A DNA stretch of 64,000 bases, taken from Leishmania mexicana MHOM/GT/2001/U1103. Taxonomy: Eukaryota; Euglenozoa; Kinetoplastea; Trypanosomatida; Trypanosomatidae. A model generated the notes under the pieces. The model saw nothing but the letters and a program-made list of their open reading frames with translations. It made no database searches and was not told where the DNA came from. This document shows positions 51,877 to 61,107 of the stretch, piece after piece (position 1 is the first letter of the stretch; each line of letters starts with the position of its first letter). The position numbers and the translations under genes were made by a program. The stretch spans positions 310,001 to 374,000 of the forward strand of contig NC_018316.1 in the NCBI RefSeq assembly GCF_000234665.1, given 5' to 3'.

Positions 51877-54155
51877 CCGTCACGATGGTGGCGTGCAGCG
51901 CGGTCCGCTGGACACGCGTGCGTGCCGTCTCTCGCCACCGCTGCTCCTCTCGCTGCGTGCCCAGACGACTTCTCTCTCTGCTTGCCCTCTCCCGCATCGC
52001 TCGTGCTCCGCCGCGCCCTGCGCACTGCCTGCCCCACTGCGTGCAGGTGTGTGTCTCCCCCTGTCTCCAGCGCACCGCCCATTCACCTGGAGGACGGTGC
52101 CGTCGCCAGCACTGCGACCGCTGCCACGTGCGCACATGCCGCCCACGAACATGCGCGCACACCGGCGGCGACGGAGCGGGTCGACAGCACCCGTGGGCCG
52201 AGCCGCGCCGTGTTGCCTCAGGCTGTTGTTTCAGTGCCCCCACCCTGCCGTGCCGCGGCAAGGTCGCCGCGACGGCGGCTGCGCTTGTGCACCCTCGCCT
52301 CGCCGCGCTGCGCACGGCGCGGCGTTGTCAGAGGATGGTGCGCGCCAGCTCCGCCGCCGGGGCGGTCGATGCGGGCCTGCTCGGTATGACGCGCGTGACG
52401 GCACCGCACCGGACCCGATGCGACCGCGGTCGTGGCGATCCCGCTGGAGCTGACGTTCGCTGCGCTGTATGAGCTGTTCGGCGATGCAGAGCGCTACGGC
52501 CGCCTGGCACGCATCTTCATGTGATCGGCAGACCTGTGTCGGGAGGGGGACAGGCCCCTCTCAGCTCGTGCGTCCGCCTCCGCTGCTGGCTGCGAGGCGG
52601 CCGCGCCGGTGGCGAGCGTGTTTGTGTCGGCGTTTGGCTGTGTGGGCGGTGGTGGCGCGGACTGGCGGTTGCCGAGGTCCGCCTCTGCGCCGTTCACCGC
52701 AGAGCCTGTGGCCTGGAGTGGGGCGGATGACACGCCGGTGGCGGGCGGGGCCCGCACGGCTCGACTGCTGACCCGCCGCGCGGCCGCTTCTCCTGCGCCA
52801 CTGCCTGGGCGTGCTTGAGTCCGACGGCTCTGCGAGGTCCGTGAGGTCGGTGGCAGCGTCTCTGCGCAGACGGCGCCCTGTTGTGATGCTTGCTTGGACA
52901 GCGGCCACGCTGTGCACTAGAGGCCATCCGAGTCGGTGGCGGTGGGGTGGCTGGCGAGCAACGGTGCCGGCACTGAGGATCGGCCCTGCGGCGACGGCGA
53001 CGGCCGCTGCGCCCGCCGAGGCTTGCGTGGGGGTGCCCATGGCTGTTGCGTCTGAGGTGGTGGCCGAGTACGTTGCCGGGCCGGCTGCACACGGCTCCTG
53101 CGGCGGCCTGCGGTCTCCCCGACCCCGGCAGCGGCGCCAAGCGGCACGGCGACGGCGGGGCGCTGAGCACGAGGCGCACGGCAGCCGCGACGGCCAGCGT
53201 TGCGGGGCGGGGAAGCGCCGGCGTGAAGCGACTGGAGAAGGCTGGGCAGGCGAAGGGCACGCCCACCCTACTGGATATGCGCGCCAAGGCGAAGCCGAGG
53301 ACGGAGGGTGGTGCGCCGTAGGTGTGGCGTGGGCGCAGGGCTGGCTTCGCCATCGCCGCGCGAAGCACCGCGTGTGTCGTGCAGGGGGCGAGCAAGGGTG
53401 TGTGGAGGAGGAGCCGCCGTCCCCTCTACTGCGTGCTGTGCGGGCGGGCGGCTGCGTGTGTGGGGATAGGTGCGACTATCCGTCCCCGCCCCCGATGCCG
53501 GTGGAGCGCGCTGGGGCCCGCCTGTATGCGCATGTGCGCGGCTGCTCTCCCCAGCCTCCCTTCTGCGCCCCCGCGTCGCAGGCCGCACCGCTGCGTTGAG
53601 ATACGGCGCATATGGGTTGGCGGAGTGAAGCCGCGGGCCGCCTCTGCTTGGCTTGCTTGCATGCGAGCACGCTGGTGGTTTGTTGGCTGGGCCGACTCGG
53701 CACGGTGCGCCCCATCCCTCCTCCCTCCTCCCTGCGCCCGCCTCGTCTGCAGCCACGGTGTGCTCTCGCCTTGGCGGTGGCGGCGCGTGCAAGCGTTCTC
53801 TCGTGCTCGCGCACGTCGGGCGTGCATCCGCGTGACCGCGCTGGTGGGCGAACGGGGCGAGGGGAGGAGAAGCACACGCGGCGAGGCGGAGAGAGATAGC
53901 GTGTGGCCTGTGCTGCCCGCAGGGGTGTGGGCCATGCGCACGGGAGGGGTGCAGCGGAGGGGGCCGCAACTGCCCACTGCGCTGAATGCGAACTGTGGGG
54001 CCGGAGAGGAGACCTCACGGGGGTGCTGGGCCCTCCATCATCTGTCGTGCCCCCCACCGACATCCGGCAGTGGCCGACATCAGCTCCCCCGCTGCCTGCG
54101 ATGCGCGCCACGTACTCGCTCCTTTCTCCCCGCCGCATAGATGACGACCCCGGTG
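51877..54155. other. Divergent spacer without a recognisable intact gene
   Basis: About 2.3 kb of GC-rich sequence not shared with the other PSA spacers. Several frames of 200-280 residues are open on both strands, but they are Ala/Arg/Gly-rich and overlap, as expected by chance at this GC content. Two short stretches look more protein-like: 52432-52524 (VAIPLELTFAALYELFGDAE) and the frame ending at 53321 (KRLEKAGQAKGTPTLLDMRA). They are in different contexts and could be remnants of a broken gene. A pyrimidine stretch with an AG ends at 54140, next to an ATG at 54141 that runs into the gap. Confidence 0.45.
52432..52524 (+). pseudogene. Possible remnant of a decayed coding sequence
   Basis: Thirty codons with a hydrophobic pattern typical of a folded domain, ending in TGA. 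No ATG start, no continuation in frame. It recalls the opening of lipid-binding VASt-type domains, but the resemblance is weak and from memory. Confidence 0.15.
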
Positions 54156-54255
54156 NNNNNNNNNNNNNNNNNNNNNNNNNNNNNNNNNNNNNNNNNNNNN
54201 NNNNNNNNNNNNNNNNNNNNNNNNNNNNNNNNNNNNNNNNNNNNNNNNNNNNNNN
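54156..54255. other. Assembly gap (100 N)
   Basis: Exactly 100 N between the divergent spacer and the middle of a PSA gene. By comparison with the complete copy at 58748, at least 442 bp of coding sequence plus the 5' flank is missing. Confidence 0.97.
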
Positions 54256-54257
54256 GC

Positions 54258-54989
54258 ACGCTGCCTGCACAGTGGAGCTCGATGACGTCGCTGGGCAATC
54301 TTAACCTGCGCTTCACTAAGGTGTCCGGCACGCTGCCTGCCCAGTGGAGCTCGATGAAGCAGCTGACCCTTCTGCATCTGGAGGGCACTAAGGTCTTCGG
54401 CACGCTGCCTGCCCAGTGGAGCTCGATGACGTCGCTGGGCAATCTTAACCTGCGCTTCACTGCGGTCTCCGGCACGCTGCCTGCCCAGTGGAGTGGGATG
54501 ACGAGTGCGGAGGCCCTGCAGCTGGAGTACTGCGGTCTGTCCGGTTGTCTGCCCCCCGAGTGGTCTGCGATGCCGAAGCTGCGTATCGTCTCACTGAGCG
54601 GCAACCACTTTAGCGGGTGTGTGCCCGACTCGTGGGTCAAGAAGCCTGGCCTCGTTGTGACCATAGAGGACGAGCACAAGGGCAGCAACTGTGTATCTGA
54701 TAATCTCTGCGACACAACCACTGAGCCGCCCACTGCGCCCACCACCACCGGCACCCCAGCAGCCTCCTCTACTCCTTCTCCAGGGTCGGGGTGCGAGGTG
54801 GATGGGTGTGAGGTGTGCGAGGGGGACTCCGCTGCGCGGTGCGCCAGGTGCCGTGAGGGCTACTCCCTGACGGACGAGAAGACGTGCCTGGCGCACCACG
54901 ATGGCGGCGTGGCGGCGGCGTCGAGCGGAGCGGTGGCTGCCGCTGCTGTGTGGGCGGCTGTGCTGTTGAGCGTGGGGCTGGCGGCGTGA
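54258..54989 (+). CDS. PSA: PSA/GP46 surface antigen, short form, 3' part
   Basis: The 5' end is lost in the gap; 243 codons remain, read from the first full codon. They match the complete copy (59192-59923) in every segment compared: four GTLPAQW repeats, the capping repeats (SGCLPPEW, SGCVPDSWVKK), the linker TTEPPTAPTTTGTPAASS, the cysteine-rich module and the GPI signal. It has no NPPTTTTTT stalk. The ATG at 54141 in frame through the Ns is not its start. Confidence 0.88.
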   Translation, partial: TLPAQWSSMTSLGNLNLRFTKVSGTLPAQWSSMKQLTLLHLEGTKVFGTLPAQWSSMTSLGNLNLRFTAVSGTLPAQWSGMTSAEALQLEYCGLSGCLPPEWSAMPKLRIVSLSGNHFSGCVPDSWVKKPGLVVTIEDEHKGSNCVSDNLCDTTTEPPTAPTTTGTPAASSTPSPGSGCEVDGCEVCEGDSAARCARCREGYSLTDEKTCLAHHDGGVAAASSGAVAAAAVWAAVLLSVGLAA

Positions 54990-55901
54990 GGGTGCGGCGG
55001 GCCCCTCTTCTCTGTGGTGCCCCTGGTGCCTGCCCTCGCCCCCCCGGCACGGCGTCGTCGCTGCCCTCTCACCCCCACCAGCCGAAGGGGAGACCGACAG
55101 CCACACGCGCACGCGCACACGCCGTCGTGCATCGCGTGTGCTTTCCGCCGTTCTGGCGCCTGCACGGATGTACGGGCATGCGGAGGCGTGCATGCGTGTG
55201 CGCGTGCCAGCTCGTGTGTGTCTCTCCGTGTGGCCAGCAGTCGGCACCCGCGCCGATCGAATGTGCGCGCGGCGGCGGTGTGTCGCCTTGGACGGCGGAT
55301 GCGGGCGCCCGCCCCTCGCCGTGTGCCCTGCGGTCTGCTGTGCTGCCGCGCGAGCGACGTACGGATGCGCTGTCCGGCCCTCTTCGACGGGGCTCGCTTG
55401 CGGTGCTGTGTTCTCGTGGTCTGTGCCGTTGTGCCCCCCCCTTTCATGGCGCGCTGGGCCGATCGCCCTCTTGCCTTCCTCCTCCCCCTCCCGCCGGTCC
55501 TGTCTGTTGTACATCCGTGGACCTTATCTGAGCATCGCCTCCGCGCCTCTTCCGTAAATCTTCGTTGGCGTGTGCCGCCCCCCCGGACGTCAGCGCCGCT
55601 GTGCTCGCATGCTCACGGTGCGTCCCCGTGCGTGGGCGTGCCACGCCGCGCTTCTTTCATGTATGTCCTTGCTTGCCCGCTCCTGCCCCCTCCCTCTGTC
55701 TCACAGATCCGTAGATGCGTGCATCACCGTGGGGCGGCGACATCGGTGCCCCACGTCCCCTGTGCTCGCTCACTCGCGTCTTGCACGTTCGTGGGCGGTG
55801 CAGGCATGCATCGATGGATGTGTGTGGGCATGCATACACCCAGGGGAGGGGCCGGGTGCGCGTGCCCCACGATACATATATATATATACGTGCGTGCGTA
55901 T
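54990..55901. repeat. PSA short-form 3' flank and spacer
   Basis: No gene is visible. It matches 59924-60708 nearly base for base. Compared with the long-form flank it carries an extra segment near 55160-55205 (GCACGGATGTACGGGCATGC) and lacks about 260 bp. A TATATATATATACG patch lies just before the 5' flank unit. Confidence 0.82.
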
Positions 55902-56684
55902 ATTAGTGTGTGCGAGCACGCGTGTTGCGCCACGCTCTGTTGCCCGCCTCCGCTGTGCGTGTCACTCGCTGTGGGCGCGCTGGCGGGTGGCGCCGGGTGG
56001 TGGCCGTGCGGCGGGCGGGGGCACCTCTGTGTTTCTCTATTTCTCTGTTCCCTGTTGACCTCAGGAAATGAAAGCTGCTCGGCCCCGTGCCCCCGCCCCG
56101 TGCCGTGGGAGGGGGATGTGCTGCGGTAGCGACGATGATGCTTGGCATTGTGCCGGGCGTCGTGCGGCTGGCGCGCCCTCGCCAGTGCAGCACCCGCCAC
56201 GGCGACGTGGGCTGTGGCGCCGAGCGGCCAACCCACCCGGGCGCCTTGTCGGCCGCGGCCGCCGGTGGCGTGCGCTCTCGTTCGCTGGCGACCCTCTCTG
56301 GGCCGCTGGCTTGGGCGGAGCTCCGCGCTGCGTACCGCCCGCCTTTAGTTGCCCCTCCCTGCCCCTGCCCTCCTCCTCCTCATGTGCACTGCTCCCTCCC
56401 TCTCCACCCCTCCCCACCCCTCGCTGTCCCCTTGGCCAACCTCCACGGCCACGCAGACGTACGTGCGCATACACACCACCCCTCACCTCGCTGCCGCTGC
56501 TGTGACAGCTCTAAGGACGCCATCGAGTCGTTGCGCCACCGCTGCTCGCCTCTCCCCCGCACGAGGCTACGTACGACGTGCCGGCCACCCCGCTCTGTCC
56601 GATAAGCGCTGCAGGCACTCGCGCCCGAGTCGTCACGCCCGCGGATCCGCTGTGGCGCCGCTCCCCTCTTGACCCCTGTTGCGA
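55902..56684 (+). repeat. PSA array 5' flank unit, copy 2 (783 bp)
   Basis: Same length and almost the same sequence as 46697-47479. Substitutions are few, for example GGCGTC to GGCGCC near 56242. Confidence 0.9.
56349..56456 (+). promoter_or_regulatory. Candidate spliced-leader acceptor of PSA copy at 56685
   Basis: Same tract and AG (56455-56456) as in copy 1, with a 228-nt leader. Confidence 0.5.
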
Positions 56685-57701
56685 ATGGCGCAGTGCGTGC
56701 GTCGGCTGGTGCTGGCGGCGCCCCTCGCCGCTGTGGTGGCGCTGCTGCTGTGCACGAGCAGTGCACCGGTGGCGCGTGCTGCGGGGACGAGCGACTTCAC
56801 TGAGGCGCAGCAGAAGAACACGCTGACGGTGCTGCGGGCGTTTGCGCGTGCGATCCCTGAGCTGGGGAAGAAGTGGACGGGCAGCGACTTCTGCTCGTGG
56901 AACTTCGTCACATGCTACTCCTCCGGCGTCAGCGTGTGGATGGACAAAGTGGATTATACCGGCACGCTGCCGGAGATGCCTTCGGGCGTCGACTACAAGG
57001 ACGTCATGATCATGGCACTGAACTTCAGCGCAATGGGCCAGGGGCTGAGCGGGACGCTGCCCGCCTCATGGAGCTCGCTGACGTCCTTGATGTCACTGTG
57101 GATCGAAAAGTCTGAGAAGGTCACCGGCACGCTGCCTGCACAGTGGAGCTCGATGACGTCGCTGGGCAATCTTAACCTGCGCTTCACTAAGGTGTCCGGC
57201 ACGCTGCCTGCCCAGTGGAGCTCGATGAAGCAGCTGGGCAATCTTAACCTGCGCTTCACTGCGGTCTCCGGCACGCTGCCTGCCCAGTGGAGTGGGATGA
57301 CGAGTGCGGAGGCCCTGCAGCTGGAGTACTGCGGTCTGTCCGGTTGTCTGCCCCCCGAGTGGTCTGCGATGCCGAAGCTGCGTATCGTCTCACTGAGCGG
57401 CAACCACTTTAGCGGGTGTGTGCCCGACTCGTGGGTCAAGAAGCCTGGCCTCGTTGTGACCATAGAGGACGAGCACAAGGGCAGCAACTGTGTATCTGAT
57501 AATCTCTGCGACACAACCACTGAGCCGCCCACTGCGCCCACCACCACCGGCACCCCAGCAGCCTCCTCTACTCCTTCTCCAGGGTCGGGGTGCGAGGTGG
57601 ATGGGTGTGAGGTGTGCGAGGGGGACTCCGCTGCGCGGTGCGCCAGGTGCCGTGAGGGCTACTCCCTGACGGACGAGAAGACGTGCCTGGCGCACCACGA
57701 T
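56685..57701 (+). CDS. PSA: PSA/GP46 surface antigen, short form, 3' end in gap
   Basis: The first ATG is 56685; the open frame begins at TTG 56679. There are 339 residues before the gap, ending at LAHHD, so only about 28 residues (the anchor signal) are missing. Signal peptide 1-32, cap DFCSWNFVTC, seven repeats, caps and cysteine-rich module are all present. Compared with the copy at 58748, exactly 72 bp (24 residues, one leucine-rich repeat) is absent. Here KQL is followed directly by GNLNLRFTAVSG, where the other has TLLHLEGTKVFG and a further repeat. The frame that continues after the gap to 58121 is spacer sequence and not part of this protein. Confidence 0.92.
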
Positions 57702-57801
57702 NNNNNNNNNNNNNNNNNNNNNNNNNNNNNNNNNNNNNNNNNNNNNNNNNNNNNNNNNNNNNNNNNNNNNNNNNNNNNNNNNNNNNNNNNNNNNNNNNNN
57801 N
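57702..57801. other. Assembly gap (100 N)
   Basis: Exactly 100 N. Aligning both sides to the 54258 copy and its spacer (54902 and 55739) suggests about 836 bp is really missing. Single ambiguous N bases also occur at 57903 and 57930. Confidence 0.97.
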
Positions 57802-57964
57802 GACATCGGTGCCCCACGTCCCCTGTGCTCGCTCACTCGCGTCTTGCACGTTCGTGGGCGGTGCAGGCATGCATCGATGGATGTGTGTGGGCATGCATAC
57901 ACNCAGGGGAGGGGCCGGGTGCGCGTGCCNCACGATACATATATATATATACGTGCGTGCGTAT

Positions 57965-58747
57965 ATTAGTGTGTGCGAGCACGCGTGTTGCGCCACGCTC
58001 TGTTGCCCGCCTCCGCTGTGCGTGTCACTCGCTGTGGGCGCGCTGGCGGGTGGCGCCGGGTGGTGGCCGTGCAGCGGGCGGGGGCACCTCTGTGTTTCTC
58101 TATTTCTCTGTTCCCTGTTGACCTCAGGAAATGAAAGCTGCTCGGCCCCGTGCCCCCGCCCCGTGCCGTGGGAGGGGGATGTGCTGCGGTAGCGACGATG
58201 ATGCTTGGCATTGTGCCGGGCGTCGTGCGGCTGGCGCGCCCTCGCCAGTGCAGCACCCGCCACGGCGACGTGGGCTGTGGCGCCGAGCGGCCAACCCACC
58301 CGGGCGTCTTGTCGGCCGCGGCCGCCGGTGGCGTGCGCTCTCGTTCGCTGGCGGCCCTCTCTGGGCCGCTGGCTTGGGCGGAGCTCCGCGCTGCGTACCG
58401 CCCGCCTTTAGTTGCCCCTCCCTGCCCCTGCCCTCCTCCTCCTCATGTGCACTGCTCCCTCCCTCTCCACCCCTCCCCACCCCTCGCTGTCCCCTTGGCC
58501 AACCTCCACGGCCACGCAGACGTACGTGCGCATACACACCACCCCTCACCTCGCTGCCGCTGCTGTGACAGCTCTAAGGACGCCATCGAGTCGTTGCGCC
58601 ACCGCTGCTCGCCTCTCCCCCGCACGAGGCTACGTACGACGTGCCGGCCACCCCGCTCTGTCCGATAAGCGCTGCAGGCACTCACGCCCGAGTCGTCGCG
58701 CCCGCGGATCCGCTGTGGCGCCGCTCCCCTCTTGACCCCTGTTGCGA
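57965..58747 (+). repeat. PSA array 5' flank unit, copy 3 (783 bp)
   Basis: Same length and nearly the same sequence as copies 1 and 2. Confidence 0.9.
58412..58519 (+). promoter_or_regulatory. Candidate spliced-leader acceptor of PSA copy at 58748
   Basis: Same tract and AG (58518-58519) as in copy 1, with a 228-nt leader. Confidence 0.5.
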
Positions 58748-59923
58748 ATGGCGCAGTGCGTGCGTCGGCTGGTGCTGGCGGCGCCCCTCGCCGCTGTGGT
58801 GGCGCTGCTGCTGTGCACGAGCAGTGCACCGGTGGCGCGTGCTGCGGGGACGAGCGACTTCACTGAGGCGCAGCAGAAGAACACGCTGACGGTGCTGCGG
58901 GCGTTTGCGCGTGCGATCCCTGAGCTGGGGAAGAAGTGGACGGGCAGCGACTTCTGCTCGTGGAACTTCGTCACATGCTACTCCTCCGGCGTCAGCGTGT
59001 GGATGGACAAAGTGGATTATACCGGCACGCTGCCGGAGATGCCTTCGGGCGTCGACTACAAGGACGTCATGATCATGGCACTGAACTTCAGCGCAATGGG
59101 CCAGGGGCTGAGCGGGACGCTGCCCGCCTCATGGAGCTCGCTGACGTCCTTGATGTCACTGTGGATCGAAAAGTCTGAGAAGGTCACCGGCACGCTGCCT
59201 GCACAGTGGAGCTCGATGACGTCGCTGGGCAATCTTAACCTGCGCTTCACTAAGGTGTCCGGCACGCTGCCTGCCCAGTGGAGCTCGATGAAGCAGCTGA
59301 CCCTTCTGCATCTGGAGGGCACTAAGGTCTTCGGCACGCTGCCTGCCCAGTGGAGCTCGATGACGTCGCTGGGCAATCTTAACCTGCGCTTCACTGCGGT
59401 CTCCGGCACGCTGCCTGCCCAGTGGAGTGGGATGACGAGTGCGGAGGCCCTGCAGCTGGAGTACTGCGGTCTGTCCGGTTGTCTGCCCCCCGAGTGGTCT
59501 GCGATGCCGAAGCTGCGTATCGTCTCACTGAGCGGCAACCACTTTAGCGGGTGTGTGCCCGACTCGTGGGTCAAGAAGCCTGGCCTCGTTGTGACCATAG
59601 AGGACGAGCACAAGGGCAGCAACTGTGTATCTGATAATCTCTGCGACACAACCACTGAGCCGCCCACTGCGCCCACCACCACCGGCACCCCAGCAGCCTC
59701 CTCTACTCCTTCTCCAGGGTCGGGGTGCGAGGTGGATGGGTGTGAGGTGTGCGAGGGGGACTCCGCTGCGCGGTGCGCCAGGTGCCGTGAGGGCTACTCC
59801 CTGACGGACGAGAAGACGTGCCTGGCGCACCACGATGGCGGCGTGGCGGCGGCGTCGAGCGGAGCGGTGGCTGCCGCTGCTGTGTGGGCGGCTGTGCTGT
59901 TGAGCGTGGGGCTGGCGGCGTGA
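58748..59923 (+). CDS. PSA: PSA/GP46 surface antigen, short form, complete
   Basis: The only unbroken copy, 391 residues from the first ATG. Residues 1-32 are the signal peptide (RRLVLAAPLAAVVALLLC core). The N-terminal cap holds DFCSWNFVTC. Eight leucine-rich repeats follow, several nearly identical at DNA level (TSLGNLNLRFTKVSG and TSLGNLNLRFTAVSG), which suggests recent internal duplication. A C-terminal cap carries paired cysteines (SGCLPPEW, SGCVPDSW, SNCVSDNLC). A brief Thr/Pro linker replaces the long stalk. The Cys-rich module CEVDGCEVCEGDSAARCARC and the GPI signal (AAAAVWAAVLLSVGLAA) end the protein. The role is that of a GPI-anchored promastigote surface glycoprotein. Confidence 0.95.
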   Translation: MAQCVRRLVLAAPLAAVVALLLCTSSAPVARAAGTSDFTEAQQKNTLTVLRAFARAIPELGKKWTGSDFCSWNFVTCYSSGVSVWMDKVDYTGTLPEMPSGVDYKDVMIMALNFSAMGQGLSGTLPASWSSLTSLMSLWIEKSEKVTGTLPAQWSSMTSLGNLNLRFTKVSGTLPAQWSSMKQLTLLHLEGTKVFGTLPAQWSSMTSLGNLNLRFTAVSGTLPAQWSGMTSAEALQLEYCGLSGCLPPEWSAMPKLRIVSLSGNHFSGCVPDSWVKKPGLVVTIEDEHKGSNCVSDNLCDTTTEPPTAPTTTGTPAASSTPSPGSGCEVDGCEVCEGDSAARCARCREGYSLTDEKTCLAHHDGGVAAASSGAVAAAAVWAAVLLSVGLAA

Positions 59924-60708
59924 GGGTGCGGCGGGCCCCTCTTCTCTGTGGTGCCCCTGGTGCCTGCCCTCGCCCCCCCGGCACGGCGTCGTCGCTGCCC
60001 TCTCACCCCCACCAGCCGAAGGGGAGACCGACAGCCACACGCGCACGCGCACACGCCGTCGTGCATCGCGTGTGCTTTCCGCCGTTCTGGCGCCTGCACG
60101 GATGTACGGGCATGCGGAGGCGTGCATGCGTGTGCGCGTGCCAGCTCGTGTGTGTCTCTCCGTGTGGCCAGCAGTCGGCACCCGCGCCGATCGAATGTGC
60201 GCGCGGCGGCGGTGTGTCGCCTTGGACGGCGGATGCGGGCGCCCGCCCCTCGCCGTGTGCCCTGCGGTCTGCTGTGCTGCCGCGCGAGCGACGTACGGAT
60301 GCGCTGTCCGGCCCTCTTCGACGGGGCTCGCTTGCGGTGCTGTGTTCTCGTGGTCTGTGCCGTTGTGCCCCCCCCTTTCATGGCGCGCTGGGCCGATCGC
60401 CCTCTTGCCTTCCTCCTCCCCCTCCCGCCGGTCCTGTCTGTTGTACATCCGTGGACCTTATCTGAGCATCGCCTCTCCGCCTCTTCCGTAAATCTTCGTT
60501 GGCGTGTGCCGCCCCCCCGGACGTCAGCGCCGCTGTGCTCGCATGCTCACGGTGCGTCCCCGTGCGTGGGCGTGCCACGCCGCGCTTCTTTCATGTATGT
60601 CCTTGCTTGCCCGCTCCTGCCCCCTCCCTCTGTCTCACAGATCCGTAGATGCGTGCATCACCGTGGGGCGGCGACATCGGTGCCCCACGTCCCCTGTGCT
60701 CGCTCACT
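59924..60708. repeat. PSA short-form 3' flank and spacer
   Basis: No gene is visible. Nearly identical to 54990-55774; one small difference is CCTCTCCGCC versus CCTCCGCGCC near 60472. Confidence 0.85.
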
Positions 60709-60808
60709 NNNNNNNNNNNNNNNNNNNNNNNNNNNNNNNNNNNNNNNNNNNNNNNNNNNNNNNNNNNNNNNNNNNNNNNNNNNNNNNNNNNNNNNNNNNN
60801 NNNNNNNN
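60709..60808. other. Assembly gap (100 N)
   Basis: Exactly 100 N inside a spacer. Comparison with the spacer at 55774-56386 suggests about 611 bp is really missing, if this spacer has the same structure. Confidence 0.97.
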
Positions 60809-60879
60809 GCACTGCTCCCTCCCTCTCCACCCCTCCCCACCCCTCGCTGTCCCCTTGGCCAACCTCCACGGCCACGCAG
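60809..60879 (+). promoter_or_regulatory. Candidate spliced-leader acceptor of PSA copy at 61108
   Basis: Same tract (5' part lost in the gap) and AG at 60878-60879, with a 228-nt leader. Confidence 0.45.
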
Positions 60880-61107
60880 ACGTACGTGCGCATACACACC
60901 ACCCCTCACCTCGCTGCCGCTGCTGTGACAGCTCTAAGGACTCCATCGAGTCGTGGCGCCACCGCTGCTCGCCTCTCCCCCGCACGAGGCTACGTACGAC
61001 GTGCCGGCCACCCCGCTCTGTCCGATAAGCGCTGCAGGCACTCACGCCCGAGTCGTCGCGCCCGCGGATCCGCTGTGGCGCCGCTCCCCTCTTGACCCCT
61101 GTTGCGA
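60809..61107 (+). repeat. PSA array 5' flank unit, partial copy
   Basis: The last 299 bp of the 783-bp unit. It carries two substitutions near 60940 and 60954 (GACTCC and GTGGCGCC) not seen in the other copies. The polypyrimidine tract ends in AG at 60878-60879. Confidence 0.9.

Noticed and set aside
54141..54155. ATG at 54141 as start of the PSA copy after the gap
   Set aside because: MTTPV is unlike every PSA signal peptide, the ATG directly follows the AG, and a gap of unknown size separates it from the repeats.
56679..58121. A 480-residue PSA protein ending in spacer sequence
   Set aside because: The part after the 57702-57801 gap is the spacer and 5' flank of the next gene, as the other copies show.
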